A stretch of 64,000 nucleotides of DNA from Fictibacillus sp. b24 (GTDB lineage: Bacteria; Bacillota; Bacilli; Bacillales; Fictibacillaceae), in contig NZ_JAUCES010000005.1 in the NCBI RefSeq assembly GCF_030348825.1, forward strand, positions 2,604,001 through 2,668,000, written 5' to 3'. A program made the position numbers and the translations under genes. The stretch's first letter is position 1. Each line of letters opens with the position of its first letter. Below, piece after piece: positions 16,072 to 25,055 of the stretch. A model generated the notes under the pieces. The model saw only the letters and a list, made by a program, of their open reading frames with translations, searched no databases and was not told the DNA's origin.

Positions 16072-16968
16072 TTAATAAAGTGATTCTTCTTTTGAAAATT
16101 TGCGCTGTAAAAGTGTAGCGACAAGGATAATAATGGCTAGCATGAATGCGATCGCTGTTGCATAGCCCATCGTACCAAGTGTCTTGAACGCATACTGATA
16201 GATTAAGAGAACAACCGTCAGGGTCGAATTGTTTGGTCCACCCGATCCGCCTGAGAATATATACGATTGGTCGAATAGCTGGAATGTTCCTATCAGTCCC
16301 ATGATGACAACGAATGATGTTACGGGCCGTAAGTTTGGTACAGTTATATGCAGAAACTTTTGAATCGGACCTGCTCCATCCAGTTCTGCTGCTTCGTAAT
16401 GACTGTCTGGAATGTCTTGAAGAGCTGCCAGATAAATAACCATGAAAAACGGCGCAGTTGCCCAGATGTTCATGATCATTATGGCAATCAGAGCGACATC
16501 CGGGTCACCGATCCAGTTATAGGTCGGCAAGTTCAAGAACTTTAACACATAGTTGATCAGACCGTTCTGATTGTACATCCACATAAAGATCAGCGTAAGT
16601 ACAGCTGATGATGTTAGTGTCGGCAAAAAGTAAACGATACGGAAAAACTTTTGACCCTTTAGCCCAGCGTTCAGGGATGATGCCAGAACTAGCGCCAGGA
16701 ATGTCTGTGTTGGCACAACGATTGCCACATAAATAGCTGTATTCTTCAGTGCAATAATTGCCCTGTCATCGAATGTTACTTTCATAAAGTTATCTAACCC
16801 TCGAAATTCATAGCTCGCCCCGCCGATCAGCTCCACTTTATGAAACGAAAGGAAGACTGCATAAAGGATTGGGGCTATGACGAAGACACCTAACACGAGG
16901 AGTGCAGGAAGCAGGAATAGATAGCCTTGCCCCGCTTCTCTTCTCTCTTTTTTGGAAAACATCTTCAC
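16072..16968 (-). CDS. Sugar ABC transporter permease (MalF/LacF-like)
   Basis: The 298-aa CUT1 permease has an N-terminal helix after a short cytoplasmic KKERRE stretch and five further helices. The EAA loop is EAAELDGAGPIQKFLHITVP. It pairs with the downstream permease to form the membrane channel. I place the start at GTG 16968, 6 bp after GAGGTG. The GTG at 16977 overlaps that ribosome site. It follows the binding lipoprotein gene by 23 bp. Confidence 0.85.
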   Translation of the reverse strand: MKMFSKKERREAGQGYLFLLPALLVLGVFVIAPILYAVFLSFHKVELIGGASYEFRGLDNFMKVTFDDRAIIALKNTAIYVAIVVPTQTFLALVLASSLNAGLKGQKFFRIVYFLPTLTSSAVLTLIFMWMYNQNGLINYVLKFLNLPTYNWIGDPDVALIAIMIMNIWATAPFFMVIYLAALQDIPDSHYEAAELDGAGPIQKFLHITVPNLRPVTSFVVIMGLIGTFQLFDQSYIFSGGSGGPNNSTLTVVLLIYQYAFKTLGTMGYATAIAFMLAIIILVATLLQRKFSKEESLY

Positions 16969-16991
16969 GTTGTTCACCTCTTTCCTTTGCT

Positions 16992-18245
16992 TTATTCCGT
17001 AACTTTTATTTCTCTGTTCGCTTGTTTTTCAGCATCTTTTAACGCTTCCTTTAAGGGGCGGTCACCCAAGTATGCACTTAGAAACTGATTGTTAAAGTTG
17101 TTCATGACGATCGGAAGCGTCGGTCCATCCTGCCAAACGGTTGCATATTCTGCGCCGCTGACGAGTGGTCCGCGAAGTTCGTCCTGATCATACCCTAACT
17201 CTGCTGCAACTGATTTTCTCGTTGGAAGAGCAAAACCCTTACTTGTCCATTTTTTCATGCCTTCTTTTCCAGTCAGATATTGTATCAGTTCCCAAGACTC
17301 TTTTTTGTGCTCAGATTCTGCATTCATCGCGTAGCCTACCGTAAAGGACATCGTCCTTTTTTCTCCATTTACAGTCGGCAGCTCAGCCGTTCCATAGTCT
17401 AAATCAGGAAACGTGTCTTCTAGGAAAGGAATGTTCCAGTTCCCTTCCATGACCATTGCAGCATTTCCTCGGCCGAACATCTCACCAGCGGATTGTCCAG
17501 CACCAACTTCTGAAGGTGAAGCTGCCGTCTTGTCCTTCACTTGCATATCCACAACGGGCTGAATAGCGTCGACCACTTTATCGTCAGCAAACGTTGCACG
17601 TCCATCTGTGATCACTTCGCCACCAAGAGACTCAGCCATATAATACATTCGCTCGATCTGCGGAAGCATGCCAAGTCCGTACACTTGTTTTTCATGGTCA
17701 GTCAGCTTTTTTGCGACGTCCTCCATCTCTTCCCACGTTTTTGGAGGTTCTGTGATTCCTGCTTCCTTAAACATTTTTTTATTATAAAAAAGGGCTAAAG
17801 TTGAATAATCCTTTGGCAAACCATAAAGCTCTTCGCCATCTTTAAACGCATCAAGCATCGGTTTTTCAAAATCTTCAAGATCAAAATCTTCTTTCACATA
17901 TTTATTAAGTGGTTCAACAGCTCCCGTTTCGATTAAGGCAGGAGCTTCAAATGCATCCAGATAAAATACATCCGCTGCCGTGCCTCCAATCAACCGAGTC
18001 TTCAAAACATCCATGTATTGATCACTGATCGTATTTAACTTCACGTCGATATGGGGATGCTCTTTTTCAAAATCAGCTAGCACTTCATTCAATAGCTTTT
18101 GCTCTGTCGGATTTCCTCCCCATCCACTTAAAACGATTTCGGTTTTACCTGAATTACTTTTCTCTTCATTTCCACAACCGGTAAGAATCGTTGTTAAAAG
18201 CAGTGAAGATATTCCAATTGCAGACAGCCACTTTTTACATCTCAT
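16992..18245 (-). CDS. Sugar ABC transporter substrate-binding lipoprotein
   Basis: The 417-aa extracellular solute-binding protein of family 1 (MalE-like) has a lipoprotein signal peptide with lipobox LTGC and lipidated Cys at residue 24. The mature part begins GNEEKSNSGK. The typical binding-cleft stretch is VFYLDAFEAPALIETGAVEP. It delivers the glycan to the two permeases. I prefer the ATG at 18245, 9 bp after AAGGGAGC. The open frame to 18305 would overlap the preceding glycosidase gene. Confidence 0.85.
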   Translation of the reverse strand: MRCKKWLSAIGISSLLLTTILTGCGNEEKSNSGKTEIVLSGWGGNPTEQKLLNEVLADFEKEHPHIDVKLNTISDQYMDVLKTRLIGGTAADVFYLDAFEAPALIETGAVEPLNKYVKEDFDLEDFEKPMLDAFKDGEELYGLPKDYSTLALFYNKKMFKEAGITEPPKTWEEMEDVAKKLTDHEKQVYGLGMLPQIERMYYMAESLGGEVITDGRATFADDKVVDAIQPVVDMQVKDKTAASPSEVGAGQSAGEMFGRGNAAMVMEGNWNIPFLEDTFPDLDYGTAELPTVNGEKRTMSFTVGYAMNAESEHKKESWELIQYLTGKEGMKKWTSKGFALPTRKSVAAELGYDQDELRGPLVSGAEYATVWQDGPTLPIVMNNFNNQFLSAYLGDRPLKEALKDAEKQANREIKVTE

Positions 18246-18288
18246 TTTTTTAGCTCCCTTCTTCAACGAATGTGAATGAGGCTCTCCA

Positions 18289-20379
18289 TTATTGAACAAC
18301 TTCATATCCCGTTGTATTTTCCAAAATGGTTACCAGTGTTTTCAACCCATCTCTCTTAACTTCCACTGAAAGATAACCTTCACCGATCTTGATTCGCTCT
18401 ACTTTAAGGACATTCATGTTATCTAGCAGCTGAGGAGAGAGTTGAATCACTTTGTTTAAACTATCAGGAAACAATCCGAGAATCGTTTGAACAAATACGA
18501 GCGGAGTTCCTGCAGCCCAAGCTTGTGGCGAACACGCTACGGGATATTTTACAGCTCGTCCGATCGTAGAATCGTATCCACAGAAAAGCTCTGGCAGTCT
18601 GTCATATTCGAAATGACTTGCCGCTTCAATCAACCCCTTGATTACTGTGTTGGCTTCATGCTGGTGATCAAGCTTACTCATCCCAAGCAGAATCATACTG
18701 TTATCATGCGGCCAGATGCTTCCATCGTGATAACTCATCGGATTGTATCCTGCTTCTCCTTCTGCCATCGTACGAATTCCATATCCTGAGAAGAAGGCTG
18801 GACCCACAAGCTTTTCTATAACTTTTTCCGCTCTATCTTCTTCAAGCATCTCAGCAAACAGGACATGGCCAGGATTAGTCGTTAACGTACCGACTTGCTT
18901 TTTATCTTTATCTAACGCAATGGCATGGAACTGTTGATCCTCCATCCAAAATTGCTCGTCATACAATTTCTTCAATATCTCAGCTTGTTCACGAAGTTTG
19001 TTAGCTTCCTCTCTTTTTCCTTCTGCTTCAAAAATCGCCGCTACACCAAGCTTTGCCTGATAGACGTAGCCTTGAACTTCTGAAAGTGCGATTGGTGTTT
19101 CAGCATAATCACCGTTTCGGTGTACGATCGAATCACCTGAGTCCTTCCAGCCTTGGTTGGCGATTCCTTTTCTCGATTCTTGGTGATACTCCACAAATCC
19201 ATCACCATCACGGTCTCCATACTCGTCGATCCAGTTCAGTGCAGCTTCTATATTTGGCAACAGCTGTTCTGCAAGTGTTAAGTCACCTGTCCACTTTGTG
19301 TATTCAGATAAAAGAACCAAGAATAGCGGTGTTGCATCAATGGTTCCGTAATAAGGAGTAAACGGAATCTGGTTGGTCGCCGCGAGTTCACCGTAACGAA
19401 TTTCATGCATGATTTTCCCTGGCTGTTCATCACGCCAAGGATCTACTTTTGTACCTTGCTGTGATGCCATCGTTAACAATGTCCCTTTTGCAATCTCAGG
19501 ATTAAAAGCAAGCATTTGAAGCGCTGCAATCAAGCTGTCTCTGCCAAACGGAACGCCAAACCAAGGCAGACCTGCAACAGGGAATGAGCCATGACCGATA
19601 TCTGTTAAAAGAACACGAAGATCCATGATTCCACGGTCGATCAAGCGTTGAAGCGGCTTGTAATCCGTCTCCACTCTTGTAGTTTCTGCTTCCCACTTTT
19701 CGTATGAAGCATGCAAGTTTTGAAGCGCTTTTTCTGGATTGATTACGACGCCAGATTCTCCGTTGATTTCAGGAGAAACAGAGAATGTTACAGACTGTGC
19801 TTCCCCATGATCCAAATGGAACTGAAAAGCAATGTCTCCTTCTTTCTTTACCGATTCAGCTTCACGATCCCATTGAATCTTTGTTGCACGTTTAACATCA
19901 TCTGAACCTTTATAAAAATAATCTAAAGATTTGTTGGTTACTTCTTCCCCAGTTCGATTTCCAACTTCACCTGATTGGAAGCCTCGTACGATAAACATAT
20001 CTGTAAAGTCAGCGTCAACATGAACACTTATTTCAAAATCAACTGGTTTTGGGTAATAGTTTTTCACCTGAAGGGTTTCATACAAAACGCCGTCATAAAT
20101 TAAGCGCTTTCTTTCAATTTCGACTGATTCCCTCCATAAAACCAGTTCACCGTCTTCTTCCATATGAGGATTCGTAAGCAAAATCTTTGCCATATAGTTT
20201 TCATCTGCAGAAGAAGATAAAAGAATAGGGTCCTGACCATTGATCTTGACATCGAACTTGCTTAAAAAACGAGTGTCTTTCGTATATAAACCCAATCCAT
20301 AGTCATTTTCTTTTGGGATATTGCCTTTATCGTCTGTTAAGAAAAATAAATCGTTCTCTTTAATCACGCGGTAATTCAT
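18289..20379 (-). CDS. Glycogen-debranching-type amylo-alpha-1,6-glucosidase family protein
   Basis: The 696-aa protein has an N-terminal GDE_N_bis-like beta domain (about 1-200, motif YTKDTRFLS) and an (alpha/alpha)6-barrel glycosidase domain (about 240-640). The barrel includes PWFGVPFGRDSLI, WRDEQPGK and YHDGSIWPHDN. The last carries likely acid residues. No signal peptide is present, so it works in the cytosol on sugars brought in by the co-transcribed ABC system. The exact linkage is not known. The ATG at 20379 follows AGGGGG. An operator-like palindrome sits in the preceding 83-bp gap, after the LacI gene. Confidence 0.75.
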   Translation of the reverse strand: MNYRVIKENDLFFLTDDKGNIPKENDYGLGLYTKDTRFLSKFDVKINGQDPILLSSSADENYMAKILLTNPHMEEDGELVLWRESVEIERKRLIYDGVLYETLQVKNYYPKPVDFEISVHVDADFTDMFIVRGFQSGEVGNRTGEEVTNKSLDYFYKGSDDVKRATKIQWDREAESVKKEGDIAFQFHLDHGEAQSVTFSVSPEINGESGVVINPEKALQNLHASYEKWEAETTRVETDYKPLQRLIDRGIMDLRVLLTDIGHGSFPVAGLPWFGVPFGRDSLIAALQMLAFNPEIAKGTLLTMASQQGTKVDPWRDEQPGKIMHEIRYGELAATNQIPFTPYYGTIDATPLFLVLLSEYTKWTGDLTLAEQLLPNIEAALNWIDEYGDRDGDGFVEYHQESRKGIANQGWKDSGDSIVHRNGDYAETPIALSEVQGYVYQAKLGVAAIFEAEGKREEANKLREQAEILKKLYDEQFWMEDQQFHAIALDKDKKQVGTLTTNPGHVLFAEMLEEDRAEKVIEKLVGPAFFSGYGIRTMAEGEAGYNPMSYHDGSIWPHDNSMILLGMSKLDHQHEANTVIKGLIEAASHFEYDRLPELFCGYDSTIGRAVKYPVACSPQAWAAGTPLVFVQTILGLFPDSLNKVIQLSPQLLDNMNVLKVERIKIGEGYLSVEVKRDGLKTLVTILENTTGYEVVQ

Positions 20380-20426
20380 CGTTTGTTTCCCCCTGCTCTC
20401 TCCATTTTTTCAAGTATAATGATTTT

Positions 20427-20441
20427 CCAAAACGTTTTCGG
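20427..20441 (-). promoter_or_regulatory. LacI-family operator upstream of the glycosidase gene
   Basis: The near-palindrome CCAAAACGTTTTCGG overlaps the probable -35 region of a minus-strand promoter with -10 TATACT (20413-20418). The same core recurs before the lacI-type gene at 21490, which supports binding by the local regulator. Confidence 0.65.
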
Positions 20442-20462
20442 TAAAGACTTAATGAAAAACCA

Positions 20463-21479
20463 CTAACTGTGGTTTTCTGTAGTTGATTCTCTTTTTATAA
20501 AATCCGTATGAAGCACTTTATTTTTTTCCGCTAGGTTTCCTTCCAGCATATTTGTTAAAAGGATAGTTGCTTCAACACCTAACTGATAACGATCTTGTGC
20601 GACTGTTGATAGTGAGGGTGTACAGTAAGCAGATAGGATGATGTTATCAAACCCAACGATGGATAGATCATCGGGAAGGGTTTTCCCCATCTTTTTCGCT
20701 GCACGTATAGCTCCCATCGCCATTAAATCACTTGCACAAAATAGCGCTGTGATTTCAGGATGTTCTTGGAGAAGATCTGCCGTTACTTGTTCTGCTGTTT
20801 CTTCTAAGAAAGCACCGTCCACTACATAATTTCCGTTGAAGACCAAGCCGTTTTTTTCTAGCGCCTTTTGGTATCCCTCTAATCGTTCCTGACTGACAAA
20901 AGCCTGGCTATGTCCGTTGACCATCCCTATGTTGCGGTGTCCGAGTTTTGTCAGATGCTCTACTGCGGTTTGAGCCCCCATTTTATTATCAGTTGTCACG
21001 TACCCTACCGATTCACTTTCCATCGGAATATCAATTAAGATACATGGGATATCACTTTTTAATACTTCGTCTAAGTACGGATCATCTGTTTTGATTCCTT
21101 GCAGGATAACACCTTCCACTTTTCTTTCTTTGCAAAGCTGGTTGTATGTTTTTTCCTGCTGTTTTTTTGAATCGGTACTGATTAAAACGAGCTCATATCC
21201 AAGATCTCCCGCACAATCATTAACACCGCACAGCACTTCAAAGGTAAAGTTATCTTTGCTACCTTCAATACGAAGCCCTGACACAAGAAGTCCAATGGTT
21301 TTTGTCTTTTTCATCACAAGGCTTCGCGCCAATAGATTTGGACTGTAGCTCAGCTCTTGTGCAATCTGCTTAATCCGTTCTCTAGTTTTTTCATTTACAT
21401 CCGAGTAGCCGTTCAACGCTCTAGAAACCGTTGTAACCGATACACCTGCTTTTTTTGCGACATCTCTAATCGTTGCCAT
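20463..21479 (-). CDS. LacI/GalR family transcriptional regulator of the glycan operon
   Basis: The 338-aa protein has an N-terminal helix-turn-helix (IRDVAKKAGVSVTTVSRALNG) with the hinge helix SPNLLARSL. A periplasmic-binding-like sensor domain covers about 60-330. It probably represses the glycosidase/ABC operon and itself, and is released by the imported sugar. Matching AAAACGTTT palindromes precede both this gene and the glycosidase gene. The ATG at 21479 follows GGAGG. It is the first gene of the cluster, all on the minus strand. Confidence 0.85.
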   Translation of the reverse strand: MATIRDVAKKAGVSVTTVSRALNGYSDVNEKTRERIKQIAQELSYSPNLLARSLVMKKTKTIGLLVSGLRIEGSKDNFTFEVLCGVNDCAGDLGYELVLISTDSKKQQEKTYNQLCKERKVEGVILQGIKTDDPYLDEVLKSDIPCILIDIPMESESVGYVTTDNKMGAQTAVEHLTKLGHRNIGMVNGHSQAFVSQERLEGYQKALEKNGLVFNGNYVVDGAFLEETAEQVTADLLQEHPEITALFCASDLMAMGAIRAAKKMGKTLPDDLSIVGFDNIILSAYCTPSLSTVAQDRYQLGVEATILLTNMLEGNLAEKNKVLHTDFIKRESTTENHS

Positions 21480-21489
21480 ATAAAATCCT

Positions 21490-21503
21490 CCAAAACGTTT
21501 CGG
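21490..21503 (-). promoter_or_regulatory. LacI-family operator, autoregulatory
   Basis: CCAAAACGTTTCGG lies 11 bp upstream of the lacI-type start and shares its core with the site at 20427-20441. Confidence 0.55.
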
Positions 21504-21532
21504 ATATGATTAGTTGTTATCTTAACGTGTTT

Positions 21533-21546
21533 TGAACACGCTTTCA
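21533..21546 (-). promoter_or_regulatory. Candidate cre site (CcpA)
   Basis: The minus strand reads TGAAAGCGTGTTCA, matching TGWAANCGNTNWCA at 13 of 14 positions. It lies 54 bp upstream of the regulator gene and would give catabolite repression of the whole cluster. Confidence 0.5.
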
Positions 21547-21596
21547 AGTACAATTTAACTATTTCAGAAAAAGGTTTTCACAATTAGTCAATAAAA

Positions 21597-21638
21597 GAAA
21601 AAAACCTGATGAACACCAGTCAATGGTTTCTTCAGGGT
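21597..21638 (-). terminator. Intrinsic terminator downstream of the HYR gene
   Basis: Imperfect stem of ACCTGATGAACACC (21604-21617) with GGTTTCTTCAGGGT (21625-21638), with a long T-run on the minus strand. A partial extragenic repeat lies between it and the HYR stop codon. Confidence 0.6.
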
Positions 21639-21663
21639 ATTTTTAATTTTACCTCCAACACTA

Positions 21664-21741
21664 AACTTTCCGAGAGCAGGCGGTGAGCACATCCGTACGT
21701 TTCACTCTTAAGTGTCTCACCTGCCAGCCTGTCCCGCAGTA
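21664..21741 (+). repeat. Extragenic repeat element, partial copy
   Basis: About 78 bp matches the inner part of the element at 12064: CTTTCCGAGAGCAGGCGGTG, then TCTTAAGTGTCTCACCTG and CCTGTCCCGCAG. Both outer ends are missing. It lies 9 bp from the stop codon of the HYR-repeat gene. Confidence 0.8.
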
Positions 21742-21749
21742 ATGGTTTG

Positions 21750-23528
21750 TTAGTCATTCTCTTCAGTTTTTATCCGAATCTGTTGGTTTTGAAGTAATTT
21801 CAGCCTTAGATCTAAAATCATTTTGGACGATAGTATGAACCTTTGTTCTACTACCGTTACTGTAAACGAACAAGTAGCTGAATTTCCTGCAGCGTCAGTT
21901 GCTGTACAAGTTACGGTTGTTGTTCCGAATGGGAATAAGGAGCCTGGAGGTGGAGAACAAACTGCTGCAGTCCCTGGACAATTATCGGAAACGAGAGGAT
22001 TAGGATAATTTACAATTGCTCCACCAATATCTGGGTCACCAATTACTGTGATGTCAGGTGAACAGACAATAATCGGCGGTTCAGTATCATTAACTGTTAC
22101 TGTAAACGTGCAGGTGGCTGTATTTCCAGAAGCATCGGTCGCTGTACAAGTAACCGGAGTTGTTCCAACAGGGAAAAAAGATCCAGATACAGGTTTACAT
22201 GAACTTGTGACACCAGGGCAATTATCGGAAACGGTTGGATCTGGATAATTCACGATGGCACCACATTCCCCAATAGTATTGGGTACCGTGAAATCTGCAG
22301 GACAGTTGATTGTCGGCGGCTCGGTATCATTCACTGTTACAGTAAACGTGCAGGTGGCTTTATTTCCAGAAGCATCGGTCGCTGTACAAGTAACTGGAGT
22401 TGTTCCAACAGGAAAAAAAGATCCAGATACAGGTATACATGAACTTGTGACACCAGGGCAATTATCGGAAACGGTTGGATCTGGATAATTTACGATGGCA
22501 CCACATTCCCCAATAGTATTGGGTACCGTGAAATCTGCAGGACAGATGATTGTCGGCGGCTCGGTATCAATGACTGTTATATTAAATGTGCACTGAGCGA
22601 TATTTCCAGAGGCATCGGTCGCTGTACAGGTTACCAGGGTTGTACCCACTGGGAAGAATGATCCAGATGAAGGTGTACAAGAACTCATCACACCTGGACA
22701 GTTATCAAAAACTGCTGGACCAATATAGTTAACAACAGCACCGCAATCACCTGGATCATTCATTACAGTTATGTCATCAGGACACGTAATTGTTGGTGGT
22801 TCGGTATCTATCACTGTTACTGTAAAACTACATTGTCCAACAAAAATACCAGTGGCATCGGTCGCTGTACAAGTTACAGTTGACGTTCCCACAGAAAAGA
22901 ATGTTCCAGATGGAGGACTGCAGGTTGCCGTTAAATCTGGACAGCCGACTGTTGGATCTGGATATTCAACTACAGCACCACATTGACCAGGAGCATTGGA
23001 TACTGTGATATCTGGTGGACAGATAATAGGTTGCTCAGCGGTCTCCAGATTGATTGCATCAAGACCCATATAAGAGTCAAAAGCAGCTCGTCCAACATTC
23101 GTTACACGAGCTTCTAAAGTATACGTTCCTGAAGTTACAAATGTATAAGTCCAGTTGTTCCAGCCCGTATCCCCTGTTGAGTTAACAGAAGCAAAGTAAG
23201 GGGTAGCCACTAAAGTAGCTCCTGATAAGATTCGTACTTCTGCAAAATCATTAAACTGAGTCGGCGGCACTTCAGGCGACTGAAAAAAAGCCCATCCTGA
23301 AATTTGATCACCCGCACATGCAAAAAATGTTTGCGAAACACTTGTGAAATTACCAGAGCCGTCAGTTTTAAGTACGGCAAAGAAATTACCTTGAACTGGA
23401 GAGAAAGTAACAACCGGAGCGAATGGGGTAGTAAATGAATTAACAACAGTTGCTGACCCTCCTGTAGGCACATTAACAGTCCAGCCTGTGAAGTTCCCTG
23501 TTTCAAAGCTAGGGTTAATAATAGGCAT
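21750..23528 (-). CDS. HYR-domain repeat protein, 592 aa, probable surface or spore-surface protein
   Basis: A beta-sandwich domain of about 165 residues (NPSFETGNFTGW start, like carbohydrate-binding modules) is followed by five HYR (Ig-like) domains of about 80 residues. Each has paired Cys, DTEPPTI, VGTTPVTCTATDASGN and TCTFTVTV. Repeats 3 and 4 are nearly identical in protein and DNA. No signal peptide, transmembrane segment or LPXTG motif is present, although the cysteines suggest an oxidising site. Export with the spore coat or exosporium, or a non-classical route, is inference. The Gln/Lys-rich tail differs from the repeats. ATG 23528 follows GGAGGTG. Confidence 0.75.
   Translation of the reverse strand: MPIINPSFETGNFTGWTVNVPTGGSATVVNSFTTPFAPVVTFSPVQGNFFAVLKTDGSGNFTSVSQTFFACAGDQISGWAFFQSPEVPPTQFNDFAEVRILSGATLVATPYFASVNSTGDTGWNNWTYTFVTSGTYTLEARVTNVGRAAFDSYMGLDAINLETAEQPIICPPDITVSNAPGQCGAVVEYPDPTVGCPDLTATCSPPSGTFFSVGTSTVTCTATDATGIFVGQCSFTVTVIDTEPPTITCPDDITVMNDPGDCGAVVNYIGPAVFDNCPGVMSSCTPSSGSFFPVGTTLVTCTATDASGNIAQCTFNITVIDTEPPTIICPADFTVPNTIGECGAIVNYPDPTVSDNCPGVTSSCIPVSGSFFPVGTTPVTCTATDASGNKATCTFTVTVNDTEPPTINCPADFTVPNTIGECGAIVNYPDPTVSDNCPGVTSSCKPVSGSFFPVGTTPVTCTATDASGNTATCTFTVTVNDTEPPIIVCSPDITVIGDPDIGGAIVNYPNPLVSDNCPGTAAVCSPPPGSLFPFGTTTVTCTATDAAGNSATCSFTVTVVEQRFILSSKMILDLRLKLLQNQQIRIKTEEND
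22081..23040. repeat. 240-bp tandem repeat within the HYR gene
   Basis: The sequence TCGGTATC (TCAGTATC in the first copy) recurs at 22081, 22321, 22561 and 22801, exactly 240 bp apart. The copies beginning at 22081 and 22321 differ at only a few positions, indicating recent duplication or gene conversion. Confidence 0.85.
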
Positions 23529-23644
23529 TGTTACACCTCCTTTGTTTTAGAGCTTAAGGGATTATTAGACCCTGTTTCATAATATGAAATGTTTGGACTA
23601 GCTGCCTGTGCCTTTGGAGCAGGTTATTTGCTTATCTTTTTCAA

Positions 23645-23672
23645 TAAAAAACGCTCCCTTTTTAGGAGCGCT
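23645..23672 (-). terminator. Intrinsic terminator of the LapA-like gene
   Basis: Stem CGCTCC/GGAGCG (with ACGCTCC from 23651) with a T-run on the minus strand, 14 bp past the stop codon. Confidence 0.75.
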
Positions 23673-23685
23673 TCTTTACTCATAT

Positions 23686-24024
23686 TTACCTGTCTTCTGC
23701 TCGTTCATGAGGAATTTCTTGTGCGGGTTCTCCTTTTTCTTCTTCTACAATCTCTCTTTTTTGATCAGCATTCCAAGTTTCTTTTTCATTATGAATCTGA
23801 TGAAGCTTTTTCACTTGTCTCTGCAGCTGTATGACCTTTATTAAACCGAAAAGTCCTACAGAGAGACCACCAATTACGGCTGAACCAAGAATGACAAGCA
23901 CTAGAGGCCAGTTAGCCGTTCCAAACAGATAGTTGATCTCAACATCACCAACATTAATAACCGCAAATGTTGCAATAATCAGTGCAAAAATAAAACCAAA
24001 TAACAGATACAATTGCATTTTCAT
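23686..24024 (-). CDS. LapA-domain (DUF1049) membrane protein
   Basis: The 112-aa protein has two transmembrane helices (about 3-22 and 38-62) separated by the VEINYLFGTANWPL segment typical of LapA-domain proteins. A charged coiled-coil tail of about 45 residues, rich in Glu and Lys, follows. In enterobacteria LapA-type proteins help regulate LPS assembly; in Firmicutes the role is unknown. The ATG at 24024 has GAGGTGATAATA before it. The open frame extends to 24303, but that part overlaps the dehalogenase gene on the other strand and is not conserved in character. Confidence 0.7.
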   Translation of the reverse strand: MKMQLYLLFGFIFALIIATFAVINVGDVEINYLFGTANWPLVLVILGSAVIGGLSVGLFGLIKVIQLQRQVKKLHQIHNEKETWNADQKREIVEEEKGEPAQEIPHERAEDR

Positions 24025-24150
24025 TATTATCACCTCATTGTTATCTATTCCCGTAATTACAGGAAATTCACTTGAATGAAAGAATTTTTTTATTGAACGA
24101 TTTGAGCGATCGCGATTTCGGGTATCCTTCTTTATAAGGTGGTGCTTCAT

Positions 24151-24831
24151 TTGACGATTAAAGCGTATGTTTACGATGCGTATGGAACACTTTTTGATGT
24201 GCATTCCGTTACTGAAAAAGCAGAATCTCTTTTCAAAAGTTACGGAAAAGAGATCAGTGAAGAATGGCGTAAAAAACAGGTGGAGTATTTTATGCTGCAC
24301 CAACTCACTCAGCGTTATATCCCCTTTTCCGAAATAACGCGCAACGCTCTTTTATATACTTTAAAAAAATTATCACTTACTTGCAAAGAAGATGCCCTGA
24401 ATCAGTTAATGGGGGCTTATTTAGAACTTAAAACATACGATGAAGTTCATGAAACACTGGAAAAACTTTATCAGAGAGAAGTTAAGCAAATCGTATTCTC
24501 AAACGGAACGAACGACATGCTTAAACCATTGGTAAAGAACCGTAAACTAGATAGATTTTTAGATGTATTGTCTGTTGATGATGTTAAACATTACAAACCC
24601 GCTCCTGCTGCATACAGTTATGCTCACGAAATGCTTGGTGTAAACCGTGATGAAATTCTATTTATGAGCTCTAACTTTTGGGACATAACAGGTGCAGCAT
24701 CATATGGTTTTAAAACGGCTTGGATTAATCGCGCAAAACTGCCGATGGATTTACTTTGTATAAAACCTGACTTTGAATTTAGCAATCTATCCGAACTTTT
24801 AAAGCATGAAACAAAGCGGCCTTCTAGATGA
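24151..24831 (+). CDS. HAD-superfamily haloacid dehalogenase type II
   Basis: The 226-aa protein has the nucleophile motif VYDAYGTLFD (D8), the motif II Ser in FSNGT, a Lys in HYKPAP and motif III in MSSNFWDI. This set, with Tyr after the first Asp and SSNxWD, is characteristic of the L-2-haloacid dehalogenase branch. The enzyme would remove halide hydrolytically from short 2-haloacids, or act on a related substrate. I choose the TTG at 24151, 6 bp after AAGGTGGTG. Upstream GTG codons fall inside that ribosome site. It is divergent from the LapA-like gene. Confidence 0.8.
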   Translation: MTIKAYVYDAYGTLFDVHSVTEKAESLFKSYGKEISEEWRKKQVEYFMLHQLTQRYIPFSEITRNALLYTLKKLSLTCKEDALNQLMGAYLELKTYDEVHETLEKLYQREVKQIVFSNGTNDMLKPLVKNRKLDRFLDVLSVDDVKHYKPAPAAYSYAHEMLGVNRDEILFMSSNFWDITGAASYGFKTAWINRAKLPMDLLCIKPDFEFSNLSELLKHETKRPSR

Positions 24832-24845
24832 AGACCGCTCTTATT
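24815..24845 (+). terminator. Intrinsic terminator overlapping the dehalogenase stop codon
   Basis: Stem AGCGGCCTTC/GAAGACCGCT (24815-24824 with 24830-24839, one mismatch) followed by a T-rich stretch. It includes the last codons of the gene. Confidence 0.55.
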
Positions 24846-25026
24846 TATTCTCTGTTTTATTATTAGAGGTAATGAAATAATCTGGTATGATTAGCGTGCC
24901 TATAAAGAACAAACTACCTCCAAAAATTCGGATATACCTTTCATAATCTGTTTCTATGGTTAATGACCCAATCATAATTAGTGCTCCAAGTATAACTAAT
25001 GTAATGCCCAGGTAACGATTTCGCAC
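24841..25026 (-). CDS. Small membrane protein, 61 aa, unknown function
   Basis: It has two hydrophobic helices (about 5-22 and 34-50) joined by a charged turn, with a polar Asn/Lys-rich tail. No family is recognised. I choose the GTG at 25026, 8 bp after GGGAG; the upstream GTG at 25035 touches that ribosome site. It lies 29 bp after a single-span protein gene on the same strand and is probably co-transcribed with it. Confidence 0.5.
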   Translation of the reverse strand: MRNRYLGITLVILGALIMIGSLTIETDYERYIRIFGGSLFFIGTLIIPDYFITSNNKTENK

Positions 25027-25055
25027 GATTAACACTCCCAGAATGTTTTTACTTA

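Noticed and set aside
24025-24303. N-terminal extension of the LapA-like protein
   Set aside because: The extension overlaps the dehalogenase gene on the other strand, lacks a ribosome site and has no hydrophobic or conserved character.
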